Assembly (NCBI GenBank): GCA_022779485.1
Contig: JALFTC010000027.1
Location: forward strand, 22,480-86,479
DNA from: Ruminococcus sp.
GTDB lineage: Bacteria; Bacillota; Clostridia; Oscillospirales; Acutalibacteraceae
Length of the DNA: 64,000 nucleotides
Reading direction: 5' to 3'
Shown here: positions 20,929-30,000 of the stretch, in pieces
Layout of the letters: every line of letters begins with the position of its first letter
Position numbering within the stretch: position 1 is the first letter of the stretch
The notes under the pieces: generated by a model
Database searches by the model: none
Told to the model about the DNA's origin: nothing
The model's input: only the letters and a program-made list of their open reading frames with translations
Program-made: the position numbers and the translations under genes

Positions 20929-22206
20929 ATGGCTAAAAGAAGATACTCGGATCAAAGTCCCAGAACATATAATGATGATTTTTATATTGGTATGTCAACA
21001 GAATACGGACAGCTTTCTACTGACCAGCGTCGCAGACAAAGAGCAAGAAAACGTGCTGCTGCAAGGAGAAGAAGAAACAACAGAATCAAAATTGTACTCT
21101 GCGGAATTCTGCTACTTGCAATAATTGTAACTATTGTGGTACTTATCTGCACAGGTATCAAAAGCTGTGTAAGCGGTGACAGTACACAGACCGGCGGTTT
21201 TCAGCCTGCCACAAGCTCAAAAAATAACAACAAGGGCGGTTCGACTGCTCCTAAAAACACCTCCGGCGACAGCGACCCACTAAGCTTTGTTGCTCCTGAA
21301 ATTAAGGATGACAACTCAAAGGGTACCTTTAGCAGTCAAAACGGTGCAGTATATCTTTGGAAGGACAGTGCTTACGAGATTTTCGGTGCGTCTGCCGACA
21401 GAAGTGACATTTACTCCGATGTTATCAACGAGGCGTCAGACCACTTGGGAAAAGATATAAAGGTGTACAGCATTATGGTTCCTCTTCACGCCGAGATGAG
21501 CCTGCCTCAAAGACTAAAGGACGAGGCAGGATGCACCAATGAGGCTGACAACATTTACAATGCGTACAGCAAGTTTGAAAGTGCACAGCCAATCAATGTT
21601 TACAACACCTTGGCACAGCACAACAGCGAATACATCTACTTTAAGTCTGACCACCACTGGACAGGACTTGGTGCATACTATGCATACACAGCTTTCTGCG
21701 AACAGACAAATCAAAAACCAATGACAATTTCCGAAGAGGGAACTCACAAGATAGACGGCTTTACCGGTTCTTTCCACACCTACGGAACAGGACTTTCCGA
21801 CACAGTTTACTACTACGACTTACCGTACAGCACAAGCTGTAAGATTTATTCTTCTCCTGATTCCCAGGGACAGGACGCTGATATTTACTATCAAGGCGAA
21901 ACAGGTGGAGAAAACTCCTACGGAGTATTCATAAACGGCGACCAGCCTATTTTCACAATCGACTCAGAGTGCGGTACAAACAAGAAGATTGCTGTTGTAA
22001 AAGAGAGCTTTGGTAACGCATTCGTTCCTTATCTGTCGGCAAATTACAGCCAAATTCATGTTTTGGATATGAGATACTGCGGAATAACAGACCTTAAAAA
22101 ATATTGTGAGGATAACGGCATAGAAGAGGTTATGTTCATCAATAACCTTATGTCTGCAAATTCCGGCGACAGAATTACCGATTTGGAAAAACTGATAGGA
22201 AAATAA
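20929..22206 (+). CDS. DHHW-motif protein, membrane-anchored
   Basis: Arg-rich cytoplasmic N-terminus, one TM, YFKSDHHWTGLGAYYAY. Confidence 0.82.
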   Translation: MAKRRYSDQSPRTYNDDFYIGMSTEYGQLSTDQRRRQRARKRAAARRRRNNRIKIVLCGILLLAIIVTIVVLICTGIKSCVSGDSTQTGGFQPATSSKNNNKGGSTAPKNTSGDSDPLSFVAPEIKDDNSKGTFSSQNGAVYLWKDSAYEIFGASADRSDIYSDVINEASDHLGKDIKVYSIMVPLHAEMSLPQRLKDEAGCTNEADNIYNAYSKFESAQPINVYNTLAQHNSEYIYFKSDHHWTGLGAYYAYTAFCEQTNQKPMTISEEGTHKIDGFTGSFHTYGTGLSDTVYYYDLPYSTSCKIYSSPDSQGQDADIYYQGETGGENSYGVFINGDQPIFTIDSECGTNKKIAVVKESFGNAFVPYLSANYSQIHVLDMRYCGITDLKKYCEDNGIEEVMFINNLMSANSGDRITDLEKLIGK

Positions 22207-22254
22207 AAAACATCAGGCTATAAGGCAAAAATATATTACGGGAGGTGAAAATCA

Positions 22255-22950
22255 ATGCTTGCAAAAAGGGTAACTGTTAATTTGTTCGGTCAAATTTCCG
22301 ACACACTTTACAGTGGATACATTACCGGAGAAAACAACGAAAACATCAAAGCCTTTGTTATCTCCTCAAAAACGCTGAGCCAAAGCAGTGTGGGCGGTCA
22401 GGTAATTGCCACCCTTAACCTTGAGGACAGCACCGAACAGCGAGTTGTTGTTGCTCCCGACAGAGAGATTTACTACGAACCTCAAATACTTAATACACTC
22501 AGCTGTGTAAACAACCTGAAAATCAAGGACATTAACTGCCTTTACGAAAAAAGCTGTGGAGCATTGATATTCTACCGTAATAAGCAGGGTGTAAGGGTCC
22601 TGCTTGTAAAGAATCACAACGGAAGATACTGGAGCTTTCCAAAAGGACATATGGAGCTTAACGAAACAGAAAAAGAAACAGCTGTTCGTGAAATCAAGGA
22701 AGAAACCAACCTTGATGTAAAAATCATTGACGGTTTTAGAGAAGTCAGTGACTATTGTCCCTTTGGAAATATCAAGAAAAGGGTTGTGTTCTTTTTGGCA
22801 CAGGCATTTACTGATGATGTGGTTGACCAGCCTGAGGAAATCGACAGCCACATTTGGGTGGATATTCAGCAGGCAAGGAAGAACTGCACCTATGAAAACG
22901 ACCTTAGAGTTATTGACAAGGCTGAACTTTTGATAAATCAAAGTAAATAA
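22255..22950 (+). CDS. NUDIX hydrolase
   Basis: NUDIX box GHMELNETEKETAVREIKEET. Confidence 0.9.
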   Translation: MLAKRVTVNLFGQISDTLYSGYITGENNENIKAFVISSKTLSQSSVGGQVIATLNLEDSTEQRVVVAPDREIYYEPQILNTLSCVNNLKIKDINCLYEKSCGALIFYRNKQGVRVLLVKNHNGRYWSFPKGHMELNETEKETAVREIKEETNLDVKIIDGFREVSDYCPFGNIKKRVVFFLAQAFTDDVVDQPEEIDSHIWVDIQQARKNCTYENDLRVIDKAELLINQSK

Positions 22951-22978
22951 TCAAAGTGGATAATCAAAACAAACGATT

Positions 22979-23010
22979 AAAGGACTGTGGCAAGATTGCA
23001 CAGTCCTTTT
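22979..23010. terminator. Terminator between NUDIX and second DHHW gene
   Basis: AAAGGACTGTG...CACAGTCCTTTTT. Confidence 0.65.
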
Positions 23011-23035
23011 TATGTTTCTGTATGTGTTTTTTATG

Positions 23036-24166
23036 TCACTCTAAAAATGCAAAGTCCTTGTCCTCAAGGAAATTATCCATACTCATACAAATAAGGACTT
23101 TGTCAAATTTATCCTTTTTAACAATTTCTTCGCTAACTGATTTTTTGTAGTATCTCATATCAACCAAGGTAATTTGGGAAAATTTCTCGCTTAAAAACGG
23201 TGCAAGACAATGACTAAAGCTGTCCTTAATCACAAGGAGCTTTTCTTTGCCCTTATTATCCGGATTTTTTACGGTAGTCACAGGGTTATTTCCGTTTAAA
23301 AATACTGTATATTTGTCTGCACCCTCAAGCTGTTTTGGGAAAAACATTGATTTGTAGGCTGTTGTTTTTCCGTTAGCCGTAATTTCACAGGTGGAATGAT
23401 TATCCCTGTTTTTCCACACCTCAATGGTATCGCTTTCGTTAAGCCAAAAACCTGATGTATTGTAGGTTGTGCCGTAAAAATCGGGAGTTTTTTCAACGAT
23501 ATATCCGTTCTTTTCCTTTACCTCTATCCCCCACTTTTCACACAGGCTTTGATACGCAAGGTAGGCACCCACTGTTGTCCAGTGGTGGTCGGTTTTATAG
23601 TAAATCTGCGTACTGTTTTTGTGGCTATTAAAGGTATCCCTTAAGTCAACAAAGCCAAGTCCGTTCTTTTGACAGAATGACTCTATCCTGTTGTAATACC
23701 GGTCATCATTGTAATTTTTGTGAACTAAGGGCAGTTTGTCCTCCATAATATAGCCTGTTGACGGGACTATCATAACCGTTGTGTCTATACCTGTTTTATC
23801 CTTAAAATCTGCTGTAACCGAAAGGTTCAGGTCAAGTCGGGAATCTGTTGCAGGTTCGTTTATAAGGTATCCGTCACTGCACTTGTACACGCCGTCACTG
23901 CCATTGTTAAGGACAGCAATGTTGGAATAGCTGTTAACTCCCATAAATACATCCCTAAGCACCATATGGTCGTTAATGTAGTTTTCAAAATCAGTTTCAA
24001 AGGTACCGTCAGTTAAGGACTGTACGGAAATTTCGGGAAATCCCTGCAAATAACGCTTTTCCTTTGGACTAAAGTCACTTTTGGGCAATACCCAAAACAG
24101 TACTGCAAAAATGCCTATAAATGCAACAAAAATCACAGAAATAATATATTTGGATTTGCTTGTCAT
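23036..24166 (-). CDS. DHHW-motif protein
   Basis: Signal anchor, YYKTDHHWTTVGAYLAYQSLC. Confidence 0.85.
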   Translation of the reverse strand: MTSKSKYIISVIFVAFIGIFAVLFWVLPKSDFSPKEKRYLQGFPEISVQSLTDGTFETDFENYINDHMVLRDVFMGVNSYSNIAVLNNGSDGVYKCSDGYLINEPATDSRLDLNLSVTADFKDKTGIDTTVMIVPSTGYIMEDKLPLVHKNYNDDRYYNRIESFCQKNGLGFVDLRDTFNSHKNSTQIYYKTDHHWTTVGAYLAYQSLCEKWGIEVKEKNGYIVEKTPDFYGTTYNTSGFWLNESDTIEVWKNRDNHSTCEITANGKTTAYKSMFFPKQLEGADKYTVFLNGNNPVTTVKNPDNKGKEKLLVIKDSFSHCLAPFLSEKFSQITLVDMRYYKKSVSEEIVKKDKFDKVLICMSMDNFLEDKDFAFLE

Positions 24167-24272
24167 ATCGCCAACTCCAATCTGTACTAATTGTATATCC
24201 TTTTATATTTTTAGTCAATTAACTAATTGTAATAATTTTAGTATGGATGTATAATTTAATTGGTGAAAAATA

Positions 24273-24632
24273 ATGAAGAGAAAAATTAGCACAGAAAGAT
24301 TTATTATATTAATCGGGATTATTTTTATAGCAATAATTCTTGTTGTAAACCTGTTTGCAGATTTTATCCCCCACACCCTTAAAACGGCAGATGTCCACAA
24401 GGCAGAAAACACAACACAGGCTGTTACTACCATACCTGTAATGATTAATATAAATACAGCCAATGTCTATATCCTTGCAGATTTACAGAATGTGGGAGAG
24501 CAAAAGGCGAAGAATATTGTTGCATATCGGAGAAAACACGGAAAATTTCGCTCCGTTGATGATATAGTCAATGTGCCGGGCATAGGTAAAAATACATTAG
24601 AGATGAACAAGGACAGATTGACGGTAGAATGA
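24273..24632 (+). CDS. ComEA-like helix-hairpin-helix protein
   Basis: TM anchor then ININTANVYILADLQNVGEQKAKNIVAYR...VPGIGKNTL. Confidence 0.85.
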   Translation: MKRKISTERFIILIGIIFIAIILVVNLFADFIPHTLKTADVHKAENTTQAVTTIPVMININTANVYILADLQNVGEQKAKNIVAYRRKHGKFRSVDDIVNVPGIGKNTLEMNKDRLTVE

Positions 24633-24638
24633 TTAAGG

Positions 24639-24678
24639 TTAGGGAAACACTGATTAACTTATTCTGTGTTTCCCTTGA
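24639..24678. repeat. Minimal (ends-only) copy of the TTAAGGAAACACTGA element between convergent genes
   Basis: TTAGGGAAACACTGATTAACTTATTCTGTGTTTCCCTTGA. Confidence 0.55.
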
Positions 24679-25987
24679 CCTTTAAAACCACTGTTGCCAA
24701 CAAAAATCCCTCGTCCTCATAGTATCTCAGTTCACCGTCATACTTTTCAACTGTTTCCCTTATAATGCTTATACCCCTACCGTGATACTTATTATCCTTA
24801 CTTGTGACAAAATTGGGGTTGCTTTTAAGGACAGATTTTTCGATCTTATTTTTGCACACTATAATATAGTAGTTATTGTGGCGGGAAATTTCTATACCCA
24901 TTACACGCCTTTCCCTTTGGCAACCCTTTAGGTATTCAATAGCGTTATCACAAAGGTTACCCACTATGGAAACAATATCCATATTGTTTGGCAGTGAAAG
25001 CATATTGTCCTCAATATTAATCTTAAAATTAATACCCTCTCTTACAGCCTTGTCCTGCTCAACATTAAGCACCGCATTGAGCAAGGGATTTTGTGTAGAA
25101 ACCGGTGTATATACGCTTTCTAAATTCTTTTTACTGTTACTGCAATATTCAATCGCAGAGTCATATTCCTTGTTTTTAATTAGCTCACTTATACACAAAA
25201 GCTGATTGTTCATATCGTGCTTTATGTTGGAGATATGCTCCACCTGTTGGTTAGCACTTAAAATGCTGTTTTCATACAGCTGTTCCCTTTGCTTTGACAG
25301 CAACAGCTTTGTTTTTATTTGATGCTGTCTGCTGATACGAGTCATCATATGCCATACAATAACGGTTATTACAATCATACTACTGCAAATCAAAAAGAGA
25401 TATGGCAAAATATCAGAACGAAAATCAGTAATTGTAATCACTTCTAAGGTAGAATAAACTACCACCATGGAAAGAATGGGAATAAGAACAAATGCCACAA
25501 TGTCACTTTTCTTAACAAGCCTAAGGTCGGTTGACCTAAACTTCAGAATAATCAAATAGACAAGAAGCGTTGCAAGATTTATAAAAATTATACAAAGCAG
25601 TCTGTATACAGAGGACTTTGTCGCCAAATTGTAATAGGACACTCCCGAAAGATAGCTGACAAGATAGGCAAAAACATAACTTATAACAGTGTTTATAAGG
25701 TAGGTAAACACCGGCACAATAATTCGTGATGCTATATTGCCCTTTAAAAATAAGATAGAGTAAAGCTCCAAAATAATTATATAAACAGCCGAGCTTTCTA
25801 TAACAGCAAAGTTATTGTAAAAAGTAAAGAAATTTAGTGCGGAAAAAATAACAAACACCGTACCGGCATATGCAATTATATCCTTCGCATTAACTTTATC
25901 GGGCTTAAAAAAGAAAAATATAAATCCTAAAAAAACTACCCCTTGAAACAGATTTGTCAGAACCTCAATAACAATGTTACCCAACAT
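24659..25987 (-). CDS. GHKL-domain sensor histidine kinase (AgrC-like)
   Basis: Six-TM N-terminus, HISNIKHDMNNQLLCISELI, C-terminal ATPase with LCDNAIE and GRGISIIRE. Confidence 0.9.
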   Translation of the reverse strand: MLGNIVIEVLTNLFQGVVFLGFIFFFFKPDKVNAKDIIAYAGTVFVIFSALNFFTFYNNFAVIESSAVYIIILELYSILFLKGNIASRIIVPVFTYLINTVISYVFAYLVSYLSGVSYYNLATKSSVYRLLCIIFINLATLLVYLIILKFRSTDLRLVKKSDIVAFVLIPILSMVVVYSTLEVITITDFRSDILPYLFLICSSMIVITVIVWHMMTRISRQHQIKTKLLLSKQREQLYENSILSANQQVEHISNIKHDMNNQLLCISELIKNKEYDSAIEYCSNSKKNLESVYTPVSTQNPLLNAVLNVEQDKAVREGINFKINIEDNMLSLPNNMDIVSIVGNLCDNAIEYLKGCQRERRVMGIEISRHNNYYIIVCKNKIEKSVLKSNPNFVTSKDNKYHGRGISIIRETVEKYDGELRYYEDEGFLLATVVLKVKGNTE

Positions 25988-26702
25988 TATCCACCATCCA
26001 ACTGTAATAATTACTTCTAAATTCAGCTCTGTATCTTCTGCTGATGGGCAAATGCTTCCCGCTTTGCAAGATTACTTCATGTGTTGTAAGTTCTCGAATG
26101 TGTATAGGGTTAACAAGGCAACCTAAGCTAAGTCTTAGGAAACGACATTTGCAAAGCTTTTTTTCAATTCCGGCCACTGTTCCTCTTTCTCTGTATTTTT
26201 CTTTCTTTGTGTAGAAGAACAGATAATTATTAACCTTTTCTATAAATTCTATATCTTTAATTTTAAGCACAACAGTAGTTCTTCCCTCTTTAAGGTAATA
26301 TTCAAAGGGGGTTTCTGTTTTATCAATAATTTTTTTAAGGCAATAGAGGGTCTCCTCCTTGTAGTCGGACTTTCTTATAAATGTAAGAGGATGCTTTTTT
26401 AAAGCGTCAAACACCATTTCGTCCTTGCCTGTAAGAAAGGCTATGTAAGGGAGTTCTCCGTCACTTGATATTTTTGAAATAGCATCGTAAACCTCAAAAC
26501 CATTTATTTTCGGCATATCAATATCAAGAAAAATCAGGGAAAATTCTTCAAATCTATCTATCAAATCACTTCCGCTGTATATCGGCTCTACCTTTCCTTG
26601 TATATTTAACTCCTTCAACTGATTTTCTAACCATTCTTTAATAATAAGGCAAAACTTTTTGTCATCATCACAAACTGCAATTTTAGTCACAATTATGATC
26701 AT
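25977..26702 (-). CDS. LytTR-family response regulator (AgrA-like)
   Basis: Receiver VTKIAVCDDD/IFLDIDMP and C-terminal LytTR domain (FLRLSLGCLVNPIHIRELTTHEVILQSGKHLPISRRYR). Confidence 0.9.
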   Translation of the reverse strand: MIIIVTKIAVCDDDKKFCLIIKEWLENQLKELNIQGKVEPIYSGSDLIDRFEEFSLIFLDIDMPKINGFEVYDAISKISSDGELPYIAFLTGKDEMVFDALKKHPLTFIRKSDYKEETLYCLKKIIDKTETPFEYYLKEGRTTVVLKIKDIEFIEKVNNYLFFYTKKEKYRERGTVAGIEKKLCKCRFLRLSLGCLVNPIHIRELTTHEVILQSGKHLPISRRYRAEFRSNYYSWMVDNVG

Positions 26703-26930
26703 TCCTTTCGTTTTTCGCTAATCACTCTTATGCGTGAAAACATATCACTACTATACCACAAAATTTCTATTATTAAAACACTATCCGCAAAAATAAAGCT
26801 TTATATGGCAAAATCCCCTCTAAAAGGGGATTTTGCAAGTTGGATTTTCCAAATTAATTTTCACATTGTAACTCAGTTTTCCTGTTTTTTCGGATAAATT
26901 TTATCAAAAACAGATATTAAAAACAAAGGT

Positions 26931-27521
26931 CTATTCGTAATTTCTCACCAGGCTGATTACCTTGCCAAGCAAAACCACTTCATCAACAATAATAGGTTCA
27001 AAAAGTTCATTTTCAGGCTGTAAACGATAGTGACCGTTTTCCTTGTAAAATCTTTTACAGGTTGCCTCCTCCTCCATAAGGGCAATGACAATTTCTCCGT
27101 TGTTAGCCACGGGAGTGCGTTGCACAATAACAATGTCACCGTCAAGGATACCTGCGTTAATCATAGACTCACCGTCAATACGCAGAGCAAAAATCTCTCT
27201 GCCCCTTATAAAGCTCTCCTTAACAGGAACATACCCCTCAATATCCTCCACTGCCAAGGCAGGCAAACCGGCTGTTACCCTGCCAAGTACGGGGATTTGC
27301 TTTGTGCGTTCTTCACCTGCTATGCGTATGCAACGGTTAAGACCCTTGTCACGCTCAATAAGACCTCTGTCCTCCAAAGTTTTAAGATGCAAATGGACAG
27401 TAGAGGTCGACTTTAGTCCTGTGTGCTGACAAATTTCACGAACAGAAGGAACTCTGCCCTCCTCACAACATTCCTTAACATAGTCAAACACCTTTTGTTG
27501 ACTCTTTGACAATGGTTTCAT
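26931..27521 (-). CDS. lexA: SOS repressor LexA
   Basis: wHTH SVREICQHTGLKSTSTVHLHLKTLEDRGLIERD; LGRVTAGLPA cleavage region; S24 domain. Confidence 0.95.
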   Translation of the reverse strand: MKPLSKSQQKVFDYVKECCEEGRVPSVREICQHTGLKSTSTVHLHLKTLEDRGLIERDKGLNRCIRIAGEERTKQIPVLGRVTAGLPALAVEDIEGYVPVKESFIRGREIFALRIDGESMINAGILDGDIVIVQRTPVANNGEIVIALMEEEATCKRFYKENGHYRLQPENELFEPIIVDEVVLLGKVISLVRNYE

Positions 27522-27570
27522 ATAATCACCGCCTTATTTTTTAATATTATAACACAGTCTTTCAGAAAAA

Positions 27571-27586
27571 TCAAACATTTGTTTGA
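27571..27586. promoter_or_regulatory. Putative LexA operator in the lexA promoter
   Basis: TCAAACA-tt-TGTTTGA dyad overlapping the minus-strand -35 (TTGATT, 17 bp, TATAAT). Confidence 0.65.
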
Positions 27587-27685
27587 AATTTATTCCCAAA
27601 ATATTTACATTTCCAAAGGCAATGTGCACATTTTCACATAAACAACAAATAATTTTCAAATAAACATAACCCCTATTTCATATAA

Positions 27686-27860
27686 GGGGTATATACTTCT
27701 AACTGTACTTAAGAAATGGAGCCGCAACCATTTCAATACTGTAATAGTATAAGTACATTGTTCTACCCTCCTCAATGTAATCAAAGAATAGATTTACATT
27801 GTACCCCTCATTTTTAATGAAACAAAGCACCGAGCCATCCGCAAGGTTCGGTGCTTTGTC
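27686..27860. other. Candidate structured RNA element (strand unresolved)
   Basis: Outer AGGGGTA/TACCCCT pairing enclosing GAAATGG/CCATTTC and CAATGTAATC/GATTTACATTG hairpins, flanked by AAAGCACCGA/TCGGTGCTTT. Confidence 0.4.
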
Positions 27861-28029
27861 GTTTGTGACATCTTTTTCAAATCAAATATGCGTTAAAAAA
27901 GCTTGAAAAAAGTTATTAATTTTTTATAAAAAACTGTTGACATATAAAAGTAAAATTATTATAATTAAATTAAGAAAACAGATATATTGTTAGTGTTTAT
28001 AGTTTATGTATTACAAGGAGGTAATACCA

Positions 28030-28218
28030 ATGGTTCAAGGGATTGTAATCGCTATCGTGTTGGTGGTTATAGGTGCACTTTTAGCAATCTGCGTAGGAAT
28101 AGCCTTGAATATGAACAAGTCTGACAGAAAACAGATTAGCAAAAGCAATGACGAAGGCGTCACAAAAAGACCAATAATGGATATCGAAAATTTGGATATG
28201 ACTGCTCTTTTTGAATAA
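28030..28218 (+). CDS. Small single-pass membrane protein
   Basis: RBS AAGGAGG; MVQGIVIAIVLVVIGALLAICVGIALNMNKSDRK...; 62 aa. Confidence 0.6.
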   Translation: MVQGIVIAIVLVVIGALLAICVGIALNMNKSDRKQISKSNDEGVTKRPIMDIENLDMTALFE

Positions 28219-28486
28219 TATTAATCAGCAGTTACAAAAATTGAATATTGTGTAAAATAGATAATAAAGGGTGTATCCAATAGGATATGCCCTTTTTGAC
28301 GGCAGATATAAAATTTTTATGGTAATAACCCAATAATTTTACTGCCAAAATATGGACTGACACTAATCAAAAATTAGGGAAACACCTTTCGATTGAAAAT
28401 AACAAAAGGTTACACAATAAAACCCTTGACAAACGGATAATATATTGATATACTATACTTACGCTTGAAAAAGGCGTGATAAATAT

Positions 28487-28563
<77 letters not shown>

Positions 28564-28730
28564 CTGAAAGATGGCTTAAACATTAGGTTTAGGCCATTTT
28601 TCTTTTTTACTCTTTTTCGAGAAGTTTCCTATAAAGAAATGAGAGGGCTGTCCCCACCCACCTTTTGAAATCTTACGAGTTGAATATTTTTGAAAATTTT
28701 TTCAAAAACTAAAAATTTTTCAGTAAAATC

Positions 28731-28767
28731 TGTCCCATTTTTCTCTTTTTTATTGTTGTATATAGTG
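28731..28767 (+). promoter_or_regulatory. Promoter-like element shared with 57599..57635
   Basis: TGTCCCATTTTTC-N9-TTGTTGTATATAGTG about 97 bp before the ATG. Confidence 0.55.
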
Positions 28768-28863
28768 AAAGGATAAAATTTTAATAAATCGGGAGGAAAA
28801 CTGAAATGGGATATTAACTTTTAATATAAAACAAACTAAAAAATTATGTACGGAGGTATTACT

Positions 28864-29964
28864 ATGAAAAAACTATTATCCTTAATACTGGCTACTATTA
28901 TGGCAATTTCCGCTTTGATTACTGTTTCGGCAAAGGAAAGGGCAAAAACGCCTAATACCTATGTACCCTCAAATGATGTGTATAACTTTAGCAAAGGGAC
29001 AATTCACAGTAGTATCTGGGGAAAACTGATATACAATAAGAATAAGGGAAAAGAGATAATATTGGATGAGGTTTATCCCTATAATGAAGAAATTTTTTCC
29101 TATTATGTAAGGGGCGACAAGGTATATTATTCTGTGCTTTCATATGATTTAGCTCCCGATAACAGCGAATACTACCAAATCAGGTCGGTTGACCTTAACG
29201 GTAAAAACAAAAAGGCTCTTTATTTGTCAAGCTCCCGTATGTTCGGTATGATTGGCGGATATGGTTCGGGTATAATTTTTTATGAGTACAGCAAAAAGAA
29301 TATCCTTACAGTCAAAATGCTGAAAAACAATAAGACCAACACCCTTTTTAAGGTAAAAGGCTTTTATGATTTTAATATTTTTAACGGCAAAATCTACTAC
29401 AACAACAAATCCTTTAATCTTAAAACCCACAAAACTGATAAGTATGTTGCAAAGGAAATTTATGTCACCAAAAATTATATGTACTACATAAATAAAAATA
29501 ACCGCCTAAAGAGCCTTGATAAAAAAGGCACAAGAAGAATTGTTACAAAGAATGTGCATAAATACTACGGTGCAAACAACGGTAGCAGTGTAATTTACAG
29601 CAAGCTGGACAGCAAAAAGGAAGAAGTATTTTATAAGAGGACAGGAACAGGCAAGGAATACAAATTGTGTACTTGGAGTGATATATTTAATGTTATTTCA
29701 AAGCCTGCAAACACAAATTTAAACAGTGAATATGTTGTCAGCAATGCCCTATTCTACAAAAACAAGGTTTACTTCGATTTAGGAATTGCCGACCCTGAGG
29801 AACAATACGGTTGGTATTCAAAAATTGTATCTGTTGCCACAAGAGGCGGTACACCAAAGGTTATATTAGAGGCTGAAAAGAATAATTACACATATATGTC
29901 CCTATACGGTGATAAGCTGATTTACCGTGAATATTCCGAAGAAAATTTACCCTATGACGATTAA
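28864..29964 (+). CDS. Secreted protein, possible DUF5050/beta-propeller-like fold (paralog A)
   Basis: Signal peptide MKKLLSLILATIMAISALITVSA; repeated YxxGxKVYY / VDLNGKNKKALY motifs. Confidence 0.65.
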   Translation: MKKLLSLILATIMAISALITVSAKERAKTPNTYVPSNDVYNFSKGTIHSSIWGKLIYNKNKGKEIILDEVYPYNEEIFSYYVRGDKVYYSVLSYDLAPDNSEYYQIRSVDLNGKNKKALYLSSSRMFGMIGGYGSGIIFYEYSKKNILTVKMLKNNKTNTLFKVKGFYDFNIFNGKIYYNNKSFNLKTHKTDKYVAKEIYVTKNYMYYINKNNRLKSLDKKGTRRIVTKNVHKYYGANNGSSVIYSKLDSKKEEVFYKRTGTGKEYKLCTWSDIFNVISKPANTNLNSEYVVSNALFYKNKVYFDLGIADPEEQYGWYSKIVSVATRGGTPKVILEAEKNNYTYMSLYGDKLIYREYSEENLPYDD

Positions 29965-30000
29965 GAAAAACTTTTATCAATTATTCAAGGAGGTATTACT

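Noticed and set aside
28005-28218. Small 62-aa membrane protein as a toxin of a type I toxin-antitoxin pair
   Set aside because: Single TM and RBS fit, but there is no visible antisense RNA promoter or repeat arrangement, and its long charged tail is atypical.
28372-28400. TTAGGGAAACACC as a possible further repeat terminus
   Set aside because: Only about 10 nt match and there is no partner end nearby.
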